The notes under the pieces were generated by a model. The model saw only the letters and a list, made by a program, of their open reading frames with translations, did no database searches and was not told the origin of the DNA. The position numbers were made by a program, and so were the translations under genes. A DNA stretch of 52,333 nucleotides from Nitrososphaerota archaeon. GTDB lineage: Archaea > Thermoproteota > Nitrososphaeria > Nitrososphaerales > Nitrosopumilaceae. The stretch spans positions 1-52,333 of the forward strand of contig JAEFDA010000104.1 of assembly GCA_016126025.1 (NCBI GenBank), given 5' to 3'. Below are positions 40,043-48,868 of this stretch, one piece after another. Position 1 is the stretch's first letter; every line of letters starts with the position of its first letter.

Positions 40043-42574
40043 CTATGGCCGTATGTATTCGAAGAGATCGTCGCCGCTTATGTCGCCGCTCAGTATCAGG
40101 GTAAGCAGCACTATGGCCGCCCCGCTCAGCTCCCGCTCGTCCACTATATGCATGACGTCCTCCACCGAGGTGCTGCCGCCCTTCTGCGCCGCCTCCACCA
40201 CGCCTGCCAATGTCCGCAGGAACTCCATGTCCCCGGCCACACCCATCTCTTCGAGCATCTCCTCAAAGCTCACGCCGCAGTCGGTTACCTCCACATCGGC
40301 CATGTCTGCATCAGGTATGATTACCGTATCCGACATTGCAAAGACCCTGAGCGCCAGCGAGCAGGCATCCACGTCTGCTGTGGCCTCGGCCGGTATGGTT
40401 ATGGTGTCAGAGCCTGTCGCGTTGACCTCGGCAGTGTGCACCAGCCCGCCGGTCTCATAGCTCAGAAAGTACTGGAGCCTGTCGGCGTTGGTGGTGAATG
40501 CCCTAAACGAATATGATTCTCCGGCCACCAGATCCGGAGCCGACAGATCCACCACGTGCGGGAAGGCCGGACTGCCAAAGTCAGACCATATCCCCTTGGG
40601 GTAGGGGTACGACTCGTCCCGGAAGGCAGACAGCGTGGCGGTGCCGGCCTCGGTGTCTATGCTCGTCAGCGTGAAGGGTCCGTTGCCGATGTACGCGTGT
40701 CCGTGCCCATCGATCCAGGATATCGCCGCCCGGTACCGGTTCTCATAGTATTCGGCGTCCATGCCCACCAAGGATATGGGCATGGCCCCCTCCTCCAGGA
40801 ATGATGCCAGATACTCGCGTACCAGAGCGGTGTCGTCGGGATCAATCAGCGACAGCCACGGGACGCCGTGGGCCGTCGCCTCCGAACCGGAGAACTCTGC
40901 CCGGCCGTCCAGCACTATGCGCTCCATGGCATAGAATATCTCCCACGGCGTGCCGGTCCAGTACACCCCGGCGCCGGCCAGCTCGTCGGCATCAAATGTC
41001 CAGTAGTCCATGTACACCTCCATGGTGTTGTCGCCGGTCTGCCGGATGCCCACCAAATCCTCCAGGCCGGGCGTCTCCCGGTCGGTGTACTCTGCATCCC
41101 AGGTGGTATCGTCGTCCCCGGTGTAGGTGCCCCACTCGCCGCTAAAGTAAATCCCATACAGGACGTCCCTGATGTCTGTGGCCTGGCCGTGGTGCCAGTT
41201 GCTGAACGTGTAGTCCAACGTTACCATGGTGAGGGCCGTGGCGTTCTCGCCCACCTCTGCCCACCGCTGTTCGTACGGGTCCCACCGTATCGCATCAACG
41301 GGCACCTCCAGTGTTCCGTCGGGGCCGGCGGTAACCATCTGTCGCTGTACCGCGTGGGGTATGGTATCCACGTTGTGCGGGTGGGTCGTCGCCGAAGGGA
41401 TGCCCAGCGGGCCCACCACATCCCCGCTGTACACATCGCCGAACCCGGCCACCGGGTTCCAGGAGGACTGGGTGAGATGCTTTACGCCCACCCGGAGGCT
41501 GTCGGAGGGGGTCTGAACGTTGGTGAGCGTAAGGCTGTGGGATATGCCGCTTGTCACGTGGTTTATGATGCCGTTTGTATGATCGGCGGCCACATACGTA
41601 TCGGACTGCGCTGCCAGAAAGATCCGGACCGACTCCTGCAGCCCCAGAACGACGCCCTTCTGGACCAGCTGGGTACGGTGCTCCCCGTCTGTGTACTCTT
41701 CTCTGAATATGGTCTGCGTGACGTTGTCCAGCTCGGCGTGTTCATAATTCCAGAACTCTGGGTTCTGGCTGCCGGGCATCCTGCCGGCCCAGGGGGCATA
41801 AAAAGCGGCCAGGCTGCTGTCGTCATATTTGTCGAAACCGCTTCCCCAACCCTCGGTGTACACGTGCCACTCAAGCATGCTGGGATCCGCGTTGTACACA
41901 CCGGCGTAGGCCTGCGCCAAGTCCCCGTATGTGCGCTCCACCGCAAACCCGGCATCCTCCAGAGCCGATGCCAGGGTCTCGCCTATGTTCAGCCGGATGC
42001 GGTCGTCGCCGCGTATGAATACGATGATCCCCACAGGCTCGCCGTCGACCATCCACACCCCGTCCTCCATGACGGCCCCGGCGCCGGTCATCGCCTTGTC
42101 GATTATGGACTGCGCCAGTACTGGATCATGCCTGATGACAAACGACTCTGCCGCCTCCAAGGTCCTGGCGTAGTCTGGGTGGTAGGGCTCAAAGGGCGTC
42201 ACTATCGGGGACCCGTACCCGCCCAGAACCTCGTCCACTATGCGCTCCCGATCCACCAAATGATGCACCGCGAACCTTACCGGGCTCAGCTGGAACGGAT
42301 TGAACTGCTCTCCCTCGGCCGGATTCAGCAGCAGGCTCAGGGAGCCGCCAACGGGTGCCTCAAATACCCTGATGCCTGTCTGGTCCTCCACCAGGTGGTG
42401 CGGAACGGCCCAGTAGTGTATGTCCAGCGTGCCGTTTCGCACCGCGTTCACGGCCTGCTCCTCATCGCCGACCCGCAGAAATGTTACGGTGTCCACGTAG
42501 GGCTCGGCCGCGGCCGACACCGCCGCTCCTGCCAGCGCCAGGGCCAATAGTGGAAGGGCGGCTATATGCAACAT
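40043..42574 (-). CDS. ABC-type oligopeptide/solute-binding protein, SBP family 5
   Basis: An 843-residue exported protein with signal peptide ('LPLLALALAGAAVSAAAEPY'). Family 5 binding-protein stretches are present: 'AVNAVRNGTLDIHYWAV', 'VRFAVHHLVDRERIVDEVLG' and 'SLALEDAGF'-like 'ASALEDAGFAVERTYGDLAQ', with a second lobe containing 'DIRDVLYGIYFSGEWGTY'. It is longer than typical members (about 550-600), having an extra C-terminal Ig-like segment (about 690-770) and a final hydrophobic helix that may anchor it. The ATG at 42574 is preferred over 42607 because CATTTTTATG (42596-42605, minus strand) is centred 26 nt upstream. No permease or ATPase genes are adjacent, so the transporter partners are elsewhere or it acts alone. 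Confidence 0.85.
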   Translation of the reverse strand: MLHIAALPLLALALAGAAVSAAAEPYVDTVTFLRVGDEEQAVNAVRNGTLDIHYWAVPHHLVEDQTGIRVFEAPVGGSLSLLLNPAEGEQFNPFQLSPVRFAVHHLVDRERIVDEVLGGYGSPIVTPFEPYHPDYARTLEAAESFVIRHDPVLAQSIIDKAMTGAGAVMEDGVWMVDGEPVGIIVFIRGDDRIRLNIGETLASALEDAGFAVERTYGDLAQAYAGVYNADPSMLEWHVYTEGWGSGFDKYDDSSLAAFYAPWAGRMPGSQNPEFWNYEHAELDNVTQTIFREEYTDGEHRTQLVQKGVVLGLQESVRIFLAAQSDTYVAADHTNGIINHVTSGISHSLTLTNVQTPSDSLRVGVKHLTQSSWNPVAGFGDVYSGDVVGPLGIPSATTHPHNVDTIPHAVQRQMVTAGPDGTLEVPVDAIRWDPYEQRWAEVGENATALTMVTLDYTFSNWHHGQATDIRDVLYGIYFSGEWGTYTGDDDTTWDAEYTDRETPGLEDLVGIRQTGDNTMEVYMDYWTFDADELAGAGVYWTGTPWEIFYAMERIVLDGRAEFSGSEATAHGVPWLSLIDPDDTALVREYLASFLEEGAMPISLVGMDAEYYENRYRAAISWIDGHGHAYIGNGPFTLTSIDTEAGTATLSAFRDESYPYPKGIWSDFGSPAFPHVVDLSAPDLVAGESYSFRAFTTNADRLQYFLSYETGGLVHTAEVNATGSDTITIPAEATADVDACSLALRVFAMSDTVIIPDADMADVEVTDCGVSFEEMLEEMGVAGDMEFLRTLAGVVEAAQKGGSTSVEDVMHIVDERELSGAAIVLLTLILSGDISGDDLFEYIRP

Positions 42575-42595
42575 CGGGGATGCTATTGGCTGAAC

Positions 42596-42605
42596 ATAAA
42601 AATGC
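42596..42605 (-). promoter_or_regulatory. TATA box of the SBP family 5 gene
   Basis: CATTTTTATG on the minus strand, centred 26 nt before the ATG at 42574, fixes that start as leaderless. Confidence 0.55.
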
Positions 42606-43025
42606 AACTAGGCCGGCGGAGAGACTTATTCCAGTGAATCCGTGGCAACATGCGCACTGGAGCGGTCCGTTCCTGCTGAAATCTGCCCGAGACAGGCCGC
42701 GAGTCGGCGAGTGTTGCGCCGCCGCGCCCTTTCACCTTCCTGGCCAAGCCCCTAGGCGGACCCGTGTCCCGGAGTAACATTTCAGGCCAAGCCGGTTCTT
42801 GGACGAACACGGGAGCCGGCGGGCCGCGTAGCCAAATCGCGTTGTACGTTTTCAGCCTCCCGGGCCATTCCCCCAAAGCGCTCCCTGCGTCTCCGGATCA
42901 GCCTTGGCCTCGTACTCAGGGTCCTCACGCACGCGATGTGGATCCGGCCCGTGTACGGCCCCTTCACACTCTTCCAGTCCGTCTCGGATTCATAGACTCA
43001 TCCGCGTACCCGCACCACGCATACC
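42606..43025. other. Gene-free interval
   Basis: About 420 nt between two minus-strand genes. Frames have skewed composition. Nothing supported. Confidence 0.4.
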
Positions 43026-44348
43026 CTACCAAAAGTCGTCCACCTGGTTCAGCGTCCCGTACTCTTTGAGGCGCGACTTTCCCATGAACTTCAGCCTGGC
43101 TATGTCCCGGTCGAATATGGTGTCCTCGATCCAGTCCAGCGCCACCCTGACCCGCTTGGAGAAGGTGGGCACCTTGGAGAGGTAGATGTTCCTCCACAGC
43201 ATCCAGGCTATTATGCCCTGTATGTTCAGGCCAAACACGGAGGCTATCCCGGCGCGCTTTCCTATTATGGCCATCTGCCCCCGGGGCGAATACGAGAACT
43301 TTTTCATCTCTCTGCCGTTTATCGCCGCGTTCAGGTTGGCGGCCACGCTCTTGGCCTGCGCCTCGGCCAGCTGGGCGGTGGGCGCGTACGGCCGGCCCGT
43401 GGCCGGATCCACGGACAGGGCGCAGTCGCCGGCGGCAAAGACCCCCGGGTACCCCTCCGCCTCCAGGTACTCGTCCACCACCATCTTTCCCCGTTCCGTC
43501 TTGAAGATGGACCTCTTTATCGTGTTGACGGGGGTGACGCCGGCGGTCCATATCAGGGTCTTGGTGTACAGGCGGCCGGCCTCCCCCGTATCCAGATCCT
43601 TGGTGGCGACCTCGTTGCCGTCAAAGCCGGTCACCGCGGTCCTGAGCATTATGCGGATGCCCTCCCGGACCATGCGGTTCTGCGCGAACGAGGCCAGCTT
43701 CTCGGAGAACCCCGGCAGTATGGAGGGCAGCGCCTCGAGCACCAGCACCTTCACCTCCTTGGGCCGCACGCCGGGGTAGTGCTTGAGCGCGTCGGCCAGC
43801 AGGTCGTTCAGCTCGCCGGCCGTCTCTATACCAGCAAAGCCCCCGCCCACCACCACGAAGGTCAGCAGGCTCCTCTTCACATCGATGTCGGTCTCGTTGT
43901 CGGCCTGCTCCAGCATGTCTATGACCCGGTTCCGCACCGACACGGCGTCGTTGAGCGTCTTCATCTGGAAGGCGTTGGCCTCCAGGTCGCCCATCCCAAA
44001 AAAGTTGGTCTCACTGCCCAGCGCCACCACCAGATAGTCGTAGTCCAGCGTCACGCCCCTCTTCTCGGGCGTCCCCCAGACGCTCACCTTCCGCGCCACC
44101 GGGTCTATGTTCTTCACCCGGCCCTCATAAAACCGGGCCTTCTTCAGGATGGTGCGGATGGGCATCACTATGTTGCGGGTCTGGATGGTGCCCGAGGCGA
44201 CCTGGGGCAGCATCGGGGTGAACAGCAGAAAGTTGTCCTCGCTGATCATGACTATCTCGGTATCCGAGTTGCTGCTCAGCCCCCTCTGCAGCTGCTTGAC
44301 GCACTCCACCCCGGCGAACCCCCCGCCCAGAACCACTATCCGGGCCAT
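43026..44348 (-). CDS. ndh: Type II NADH dehydrogenase (NDH-2)-like FAD oxidoreductase
   Basis: A 440-residue flavoprotein. FAD-binding 'IVVLGGGFAGVECVKQL' (about 4-20), NAD(P)H-binding 'FVVVGGGFAGIETAGEL' (about 163-179), 'LIWTAGVTP' and the C-terminal FAD motif 'GVFAAGDCAL' (about 303-312), then 'AQLAEAQAKSVAANL'. The C-terminal 70 residues contain a hydrophobic amphipathic segment ('FGLNIQGIIAWMLWRNIYL') for membrane attachment, as in NDH-2. It transfers electrons from NADH to quinone without pumping. The ATG overlaps the preceding gene's TGA by one base (TGATG), so the two are coupled; this is 3 nt shorter than an earlier GTG. Confidence 0.9.
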   Translation of the reverse strand: MARIVVLGGGFAGVECVKQLQRGLSSNSDTEIVMISEDNFLLFTPMLPQVASGTIQTRNIVMPIRTILKKARFYEGRVKNIDPVARKVSVWGTPEKRGVTLDYDYLVVALGSETNFFGMGDLEANAFQMKTLNDAVSVRNRVIDMLEQADNETDIDVKRSLLTFVVVGGGFAGIETAGELNDLLADALKHYPGVRPKEVKVLVLEALPSILPGFSEKLASFAQNRMVREGIRIMLRTAVTGFDGNEVATKDLDTGEAGRLYTKTLIWTAGVTPVNTIKRSIFKTERGKMVVDEYLEAEGYPGVFAAGDCALSVDPATGRPYAPTAQLAEAQAKSVAANLNAAINGREMKKFSYSPRGQMAIIGKRAGIASVFGLNIQGIIAWMLWRNIYLSKVPTFSKRVRVALDWIEDTIFDRDIARLKFMGKSRLKEYGTLNQVDDFW

Positions 44349-45010
44349 CACAGGGACCTGACTATGTCCGACCGCAGTATCTCGTACGCCCGGGGGGCGA
44401 GCCTCTCGTCCAGCACCAGGGTGGTGGTGTCGTCGCTGAAGAAGGCGTTCTTCAGCTCTATGCCGTTGCTGTGGAGCACCTCGGCGATGTACGATATGGA
44501 ATCCGGCGGGGCGCGCTCGGGGGGTATGGTCACCTTTATGCGGGCCAGGCCGGAGCCGTGGTGCCGCCGGCCGCCCAGCTCCTCCATGACCCTCCTCACC
44601 GACTCTATGTCCTCGGCCAGGAACCTAACCGAGTCGGCCGTCCTGAAGAACTCGTACTTGTCGGTGGCCTCGGCGAACTTTGAGAGTATGGCCGCCGGAT
44701 CCATCCCCACCTCCTCGGCCGAGAGCCGTATGTCCAGTATGCCGTCGGTCACAGACAGTCGGGCGTTCTTGAGCACCCCCGGGTCCGGCCGCCGGCCGCC
44801 GGCCGCAAACGAGTCGGCGTACCTCTTTATGGCCACCACTATGGTGTTGGGGTTGGCGGGCCTGCCCGTCTCCCTCTCGACCTCCGGCCGTATCTGCGCC
44901 GCCAGGGCGCTGTAGTTTATGACGTTCATCTTCATGCAGTCGTATATGGAGCGGTTCCTGGTTATGATCTCGCGTACCGCCTCGGGCACGGACACGCCGG
45001 CGGGTCTCAT
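44348..45010 (-). CDS. ACT-domain regulatory protein, coupled to NDH-2
   Basis: A 220-residue protein. The N-terminal part (about 1-75) looks like a winged-helix DNA-binding region ('SIYDCMKMNVINYSALAAQI' and 'NPNTIVVAIKRYADSF'). The C-terminal half has two ACT-like repeats ('LSVTDGILDIRLS' and 'ARIKVTIPPERAPPDSISYI', 'VLHSNGIELKNAFFSDDTTT'), which bind small ligands in amino-acid-responsive regulators. This architecture is one I recall as conserved in thaumarchaea. A TATA box (TTAATAA, about 45033-45039, minus strand) is centred 26 nt upstream of the ATG. Its target is unknown; coupling to NDH-2 suggests redox or amino-acid control of respiration. Confidence 0.75.
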   Translation of the reverse strand: MRPAGVSVPEAVREIITRNRSIYDCMKMNVINYSALAAQIRPEVERETGRPANPNTIVVAIKRYADSFAAGGRRPDPGVLKNARLSVTDGILDIRLSAEEVGMDPAAILSKFAEATDKYEFFRTADSVRFLAEDIESVRRVMEELGGRRHHGSGLARIKVTIPPERAPPDSISYIAEVLHSNGIELKNAFFSDDTTTLVLDERLAPRAYEILRSDIVRSL

Positions 45011-45089
45011 GGGACGGGTGCACGGCCCACTCTTATTAACATATAGTCATGGAATGAATATGCTATGTTCTAAATCAGAGTATCTATTA

Positions 45090-45122
45090 CGGAAACTTTA
45101 TATTATGTAATATCTATTACAT
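45090..45122 (+). promoter_or_regulatory. Hsp20 promoter with BRE, TATA box and palindromic operator
   Basis: A BRE-like CGGAAAC (45090-45096) is followed by TTTATATT (45097-45104), centred 27 nt before the ATG at 45128. Immediately downstream is a perfect palindrome ATGTAATA-TC-TATTACAT (45105-45122), overlapping the transcription start. TATCTATTAC also occurs upstream of the BRE (45081-45090) as a direct copy. A repressor bound here would block initiation, as in archaeal heat-shock control. Confidence 0.7.
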
Positions 45123-45127
45123 AATCA

Positions 45128-45571
45128 ATGAGAATGACACCGTTTGAGGAGTTCGACAGGCTCTTCGAGAGAATGTTCCGCGGGAGCGTCTCCCCCCGGA
45201 CCGGCACGCCGGTCTGGTGCGGGTGCGAGGTGGCCGTGGGTCCGGACGGCGTGCCCAGGGTGCGCGAGTACGGGAACGCGGCAGAGTCGGGGCGCCGGCT
45301 GCCCATAGAGGTCATAGACGACGGGAAGAGCGGCCGCCTGAAGGTGGTGGCCGAGATCCCCGGCGTTGAGAAGGATGACATAGAGGTGACCCTGGAGGAG
45401 GGGTCCGTTACAGTACGGGCCACCCGGGGCGAGACCGCATACGAGGGAAGCGTCCCCCTGCGCGAGAACGTCGACCGTGACTCGGTGAAGGCGGCCTACA
45501 GGAACGGCATCCTGGAGGTATCCTTTGCCGTGGAGAGCAGGCCCAAGGGCCAAAGGGTAAGTGTGGAGTAG
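45128..45571 (+). CDS. Small heat-shock protein, Hsp20/alpha-crystallin
   Basis: A 147-residue chaperone. The alpha-crystallin domain spans about 55-140 with 'LKVVAEIPGVEKDDIEVTLE' and the C-terminal core 'VKAAYRNGILEVSF' (the A.Y.NGILE.. hallmark). The N-terminal arm is short ('PFEEFDRLFERMF'). The C-terminal I-x-I-type motif is modified ('QRVSVE'). It holds unfolded proteins as oligomers. Expression is probably controlled by the palindrome over its start site. Cdc48 lies 43 nt downstream, after a T-rich terminator. Confidence 0.93.
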   Translation: MRMTPFEEFDRLFERMFRGSVSPRTGTPVWCGCEVAVGPDGVPRVREYGNAAESGRRLPIEVIDDGKSGRLKVVAEIPGVEKDDIEVTLEEGSVTVRATRGETAYEGSVPLRENVDRDSVKAAYRNGILEVSFAVESRPKGQRVSVE

Positions 45572-45580
45572 CCTTGCCCA

Positions 45581-45594
45581 TTTTTTGCTTTTTT
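45581..45594 (+). terminator. Oligo-T terminator after Hsp20
   Basis: Two T6 runs (45581-45586 and 45589-45594) 10 nt after the Hsp20 stop, typical of archaeal intrinsic termination. Confidence 0.6.
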
Positions 45595-45602
45595 GATGGT
45601 AT

Positions 45603-45610
45603 GGAGGTGA
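45603..45610 (+). promoter_or_regulatory. Shine-Dalgarno sequence of cdc48
   Basis: GGAGGTGA 4 nt before the GTG at 45615 is a strong anti-16S match, in contrast to the many leaderless genes in this window. It implies a mRNA with a leader, possibly read-through from Hsp20. Confidence 0.55.
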
Positions 45611-45614
45611 TGGA

Positions 45615-47762
45615 GTGGTAGACAAGTACAGGCTGAAGGTGGCCGGGATGGCCCAGCGGCAGGGCGACCGGGGCAGGGTCGTGGTGGACCCCCAGGTGGC
45701 CGAGATGGCCGGCTGGGAGACCGGCCAGATACTAGAGATATCATATGACAAGAACACCTATGCCCGCCTCTGGCCGGGGACCGTGCAGTATGGCTCGGGC
45801 ATCATAGAGATGGACGGCGCCACGCGGCGGAACGCCGGGGCAGGCATGGGGGACCGCGTGGGGGTGCGCGCCGTGCGCGCCCAGGACGCCGCCGAGGTGG
45901 TGGTGTCTCCCGCCGAGGGCATAGAGGTCGCCGGGCTGCAGGAGTTCATGGTCGAGGCGTACGGCAACCGGGTGCTGGGGATCGGCGACACGCTGACGGT
46001 CGGCACCAACCTGGGAACCCGGGTGGCGCTGGCGGTGGTCTCCACCAGGCCGGCGGGCCCCGTGGTGGTGGTACCGAATACAAGGTTCAAGCTGGGCAAG
46101 CCGGGGATGTCCGCCTCGCCGGTGTTCACGTATGATGACCTGGGGGGGCTGGACTCGGAGATCAAGAAGATCCGGGAGATGGTGGAGCTGCCCCTCCGGC
46201 ACCCGGAGCTCTTCGAGAAGGCGGGCATAGAGGCCCCCAAGGGGGTGCTGCTGCACGGCCCGCCGGGGACCGGCAAGACGCTCCTGGCGCGGGCCGTCGC
46301 CGGCGAGACCAGCGCCCACTTTCTGCATGTCAGCGGGCCGGAGATCATGGGCAAGTACCACGGCGAGAGCGAGGAGCGCATACGGGGGGTGTTCGAGGAG
46401 GCCTCCAAGAACGCGCCCAGCATCATATTCATAGACGAGATGGACTCTATCGCTCCCAAGCGGGACGACACGCACGGGGAGGTGGAGAAGCGGGTGGTAT
46501 CCCAGCTGCTCACCCTGATGGACGGGCTCAAGGCCCGGGGCAAGGTGGTGGTCATAGGGGCCACCAACCGGCCCGACTCGATAGACCCGGCGCTGAGGAG
46601 GCCGGGCCGCTTCGACCGGGAGATGGAGATAGGCATACCCGATATCAAGGGGCGCCGCGACATACTGCAGATACACACCCGCATGATGCCCCTGGAGTCG
46701 GTGGACTTGGAGCAGGTGGCCCGGGTGACCCACGGTTTTGTGGGGGCGGACCTGCAGGCGCTCTCCAAGGAGGCGGCCATGGGGGCGCTGCGCCGCCTGA
46801 TACCGGATATGGACTTGGAGCAGGACCGCATACCTCCGGATGTGCTCAAAAAGATCCGGATAGGGCCCGACGACTTCCGGGAGGCCCTGCGGGAGGTGCG
46901 GCCCAGCGCCCTGCGGGAGGTGCTGGTGCAGGTGCCCGACGTGGGGTGGGACGATGTGGGCGGCCTGGATACGCTGAAGGAGGAGGTGCGGGAGGCCGTG
47001 GAGTGGCCCCTCAAACATTCTGAGGCGTTCGCGCACGTGGGGGCCCGCTCGCCCCGGGGCATACTGCTGCATGGCCCGCCGGGGACCGGCAAGACCCTGG
47101 TGGCCAAGGCCCTGGCGCATGAGACCGACTCCAACTTCATCAGCGTGAAGGGTCCTGAGCTGCTCTCCAAGTGGGTGGGCGAGTCCGAGAAGGGCGTCCG
47201 GGAGATATTCCGAAAGGCCCGCCAGGCGGCGCCCTGCGTGATATTCTTTGATGAGGTGGACTCGCTGGCCCCGGCCCGGGGGACGGACACGGGGACCCAC
47301 GTTACAGAGAACGTGGTCTCGCAGCTGCTCTCGGAGATGGACGGGCTAGAGGAGATGCACGATGTGGTGGTTGTGGCCGCCACCAACCGGCCGGACATGA
47401 TAGATTCGGCCCTGCTGCGGCCCGGCCGCTTCGACCGTATCATAGAGGTGGGCCTGCCGGATGCGGCCGGCCGCGACCACATACTGCGGATACACATGCG
47501 GGGCAGGCCGACGGCCGGCGAGATAGACTATGACACTCTGGCGGCGCGGACCGATAAGATGGCGGGCGCCGAGCTGCGTGCCGTGGTGGACGGGGCGGCC
47601 ATGGCCGCCCTGCGCCGCCACGTGAACGGGGGAGTGGATCTGAAGGAGACGGCTATAACGCAGGAGGACTTGGAGGAGTCCGTATCCAAGGTGGGGGGCG
47701 CCCAGTCCCGGAACGGGCCGTCCCAGGTGCCAAAGCACCAGCTCCACATTCCATCCTACTAG
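45615..47762 (+). CDS. Cdc48/VAT AAA+ ATPase (p97 homologue)
   Basis: A 715-residue protein unfoldase forming a hexameric ring that extracts and threads proteins, often toward the proteasome. The N-terminal substrate domain (about 1-180) begins 'LKVAGMAQRQGDRGRVVVD'. D1 (about 180-440) has Walker A 'GPPGTGKT' (about 215), Walker B 'IIFIDEMD' and 'RRPGRFDREMEI'. D2 (about 450-690) has Walker A 'GPPGTGKT' (about 487), Walker B 'VIFFDEVD' and 'LLRPGRFDRIIEV'. Both second regions of homology are intact. Full length for archaeal VAT. The GTG start follows a strong Shine-Dalgarno sequence. Downstream of Hsp20, which suggests a joint protein-quality-control locus. Confidence 0.95.
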   Translation: MVDKYRLKVAGMAQRQGDRGRVVVDPQVAEMAGWETGQILEISYDKNTYARLWPGTVQYGSGIIEMDGATRRNAGAGMGDRVGVRAVRAQDAAEVVVSPAEGIEVAGLQEFMVEAYGNRVLGIGDTLTVGTNLGTRVALAVVSTRPAGPVVVVPNTRFKLGKPGMSASPVFTYDDLGGLDSEIKKIREMVELPLRHPELFEKAGIEAPKGVLLHGPPGTGKTLLARAVAGETSAHFLHVSGPEIMGKYHGESEERIRGVFEEASKNAPSIIFIDEMDSIAPKRDDTHGEVEKRVVSQLLTLMDGLKARGKVVVIGATNRPDSIDPALRRPGRFDREMEIGIPDIKGRRDILQIHTRMMPLESVDLEQVARVTHGFVGADLQALSKEAAMGALRRLIPDMDLEQDRIPPDVLKKIRIGPDDFREALREVRPSALREVLVQVPDVGWDDVGGLDTLKEEVREAVEWPLKHSEAFAHVGARSPRGILLHGPPGTGKTLVAKALAHETDSNFISVKGPELLSKWVGESEKGVREIFRKARQAAPCVIFFDEVDSLAPARGTDTGTHVTENVVSQLLSEMDGLEEMHDVVVVAATNRPDMIDSALLRPGRFDRIIEVGLPDAAGRDHILRIHMRGRPTAGEIDYDTLAARTDKMAGAELRAVVDGAAMAALRRHVNGGVDLKETAITQEDLEESVSKVGGAQSRNGPSQVPKHQLHIPSY

Positions 47763-48470
47763 TAATACTAGACCATCTCTTGGTCGCCACTATGCAGTAT
47801 CGATTCTAGCCGCTATGCACCTACAGCGCTATGTGGTTGGTCCCTAGAAGATATGGAAGGTTGCACGGGCGAGGTGTGGGCGTATCGGACGGCTAGGCAT
47901 TTGGCGTGTTCGGATAAGGCGGGCACATCTGTTGTTGGTGTGGCCGGATCCTCACAATCGCCGACCTCGCATCATACATGTGACCACACCATGTCGATTA
48001 GGCGTGGATTTGACATATCCTGTCCTGGACTGTTTGGATTATTCCTCATCTCCTTACCACTCATTCGAGAATATTTGGTCGTGCGGACTATAGATCTGGT
48101 AGTTTAAGCAATAGTATTGTACGTATAGTTGGGACCATTTAGATCATATTCAGTTCTTGCGGAAGGAACCCCATATCCCGGTTGTGTATGGGGTTTGCGG
48201 AGGAATGGGTTGGCTTGCATTCCATGGTGTGTAATATGCATGAAAATCCAGACCAATCGACTTTGCAGAATAGCCATTACTACACAGTCTGGCAAGCGCG
48301 CCGCGCCCGGGCTGGTCTTCACGGCGGTGTAACCTGCCAACAGCGACCTCCCGGCAGGCTGCCAAGCCACAAGAGCCTCACATACGTGGTGCACAGCGGC
48401 GGGTCAAAAACCACCCCGTATACGGGCGGGTAGCCGGGCACCAGTTACCACCGTCGGCCACCACGACTCG
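47763..48470. other. Gene-free interval, about 700 nt
   Basis: Contains a short inverted repeat (GACCA / TGGTC, 47771-47785) just after the cdc48 stop, a likely terminator. The rest shows no gene, repeat or RNA that I can support; a 96-codon minus-strand frame (48104-48394) looks like chance. Confidence 0.4.
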
Positions 48471-48692
48471 TCATTTTTCGGCAAGTTTCATTTCAAGACC
48501 GGCAATCTCTTCTTCAAGGCTTGCGACCACGGCACCCTTCATCTTAGCCATATTCCTCTTCTCTTCTGCCATGTCAGCATACTCTGCAGCTGCGCGGTCA
48601 TCGGCCTCCATCTCGTCTGCCAAGCGCTGATAATCCAGCATCGCTTCCCGTAATTCACGTTCCCATCCATCCCGGGTGTCTTTGTCTGCCAT
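48471..48692 (-). CDS. Tiny coiled-coil protein, second gene of duplicated module (copy B)
   Basis: A 73-residue, acidic, fully helical protein, ideal for a coiled coil (Ala, Glu, Met, Lys). It aligns without gaps from 'DTRDGWERELREAMLDYQ' with the 72-aa protein at 1157-1375. It starts 2 nt after the stop of the 46-aa gene (TGAATATG), so the pair is translationally coupled. Unlike copy A, its ATG is intact and in the expected place. Function unknown. Confidence 0.72.
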   Translation of the reverse strand: MADKDTRDGWERELREAMLDYQRLADEMEADDRAAAEYADMAEEKRNMAKMKGAVVASLEEEIAGLEMKLAEK

Positions 48693-48694
48693 AT

Positions 48695-48835
48695 TCAGTC
48701 CGAGTCGGACACATCATGGGCCTGGCGGAACAGCGTTGCTATGCGCGAAAAGCTGCTGGCTATGTCGTGCTCGCCAAGCTCGCGGGCCTCCGCAGCGCAT
48801 CTGTCCATGTTTCGGGCGGTATCCAGATATCCCAT
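48695..48835 (-). CDS. 46-aa protein 'MGY...AR', first gene of duplicated module (copy B)
   Basis: A 46-residue protein of exactly the same length as the product of 1350-1490, with 20 identical positions and no gaps ('MGYLDTARN', 'IASSFSRIATLFR', 'DVSDSD' end). ACTTAAAAAT (48859-48868) reads as ATTTTTAAGT on the minus strand and is centred about 28 nt before the ATG, giving a leaderless start. Probably a helical hairpin that pairs with the 73-aa product. Function unknown. Confidence 0.72.
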   Translation of the reverse strand: MGYLDTARNMDRCAAEARELGEHDIASSFSRIATLFRQAHDVSDSD

Positions 48836-48857
48836 GCTATCAATACACGTGGTTCGT

Positions 48858-48868
48858 ACTTAAAAATG
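48858..48868 (-). promoter_or_regulatory. TATA box of module copy B
   Basis: ATTTTTAAGT on the minus strand, about 28 nt before the ATG at 48835. Confidence 0.5.

Noticed and set aside
48104..48394. 96-codon minus-strand frame in the 700-nt gap after cdc48
   Set aside because: Composition is mixed and no promoter element or homologue was recognised.
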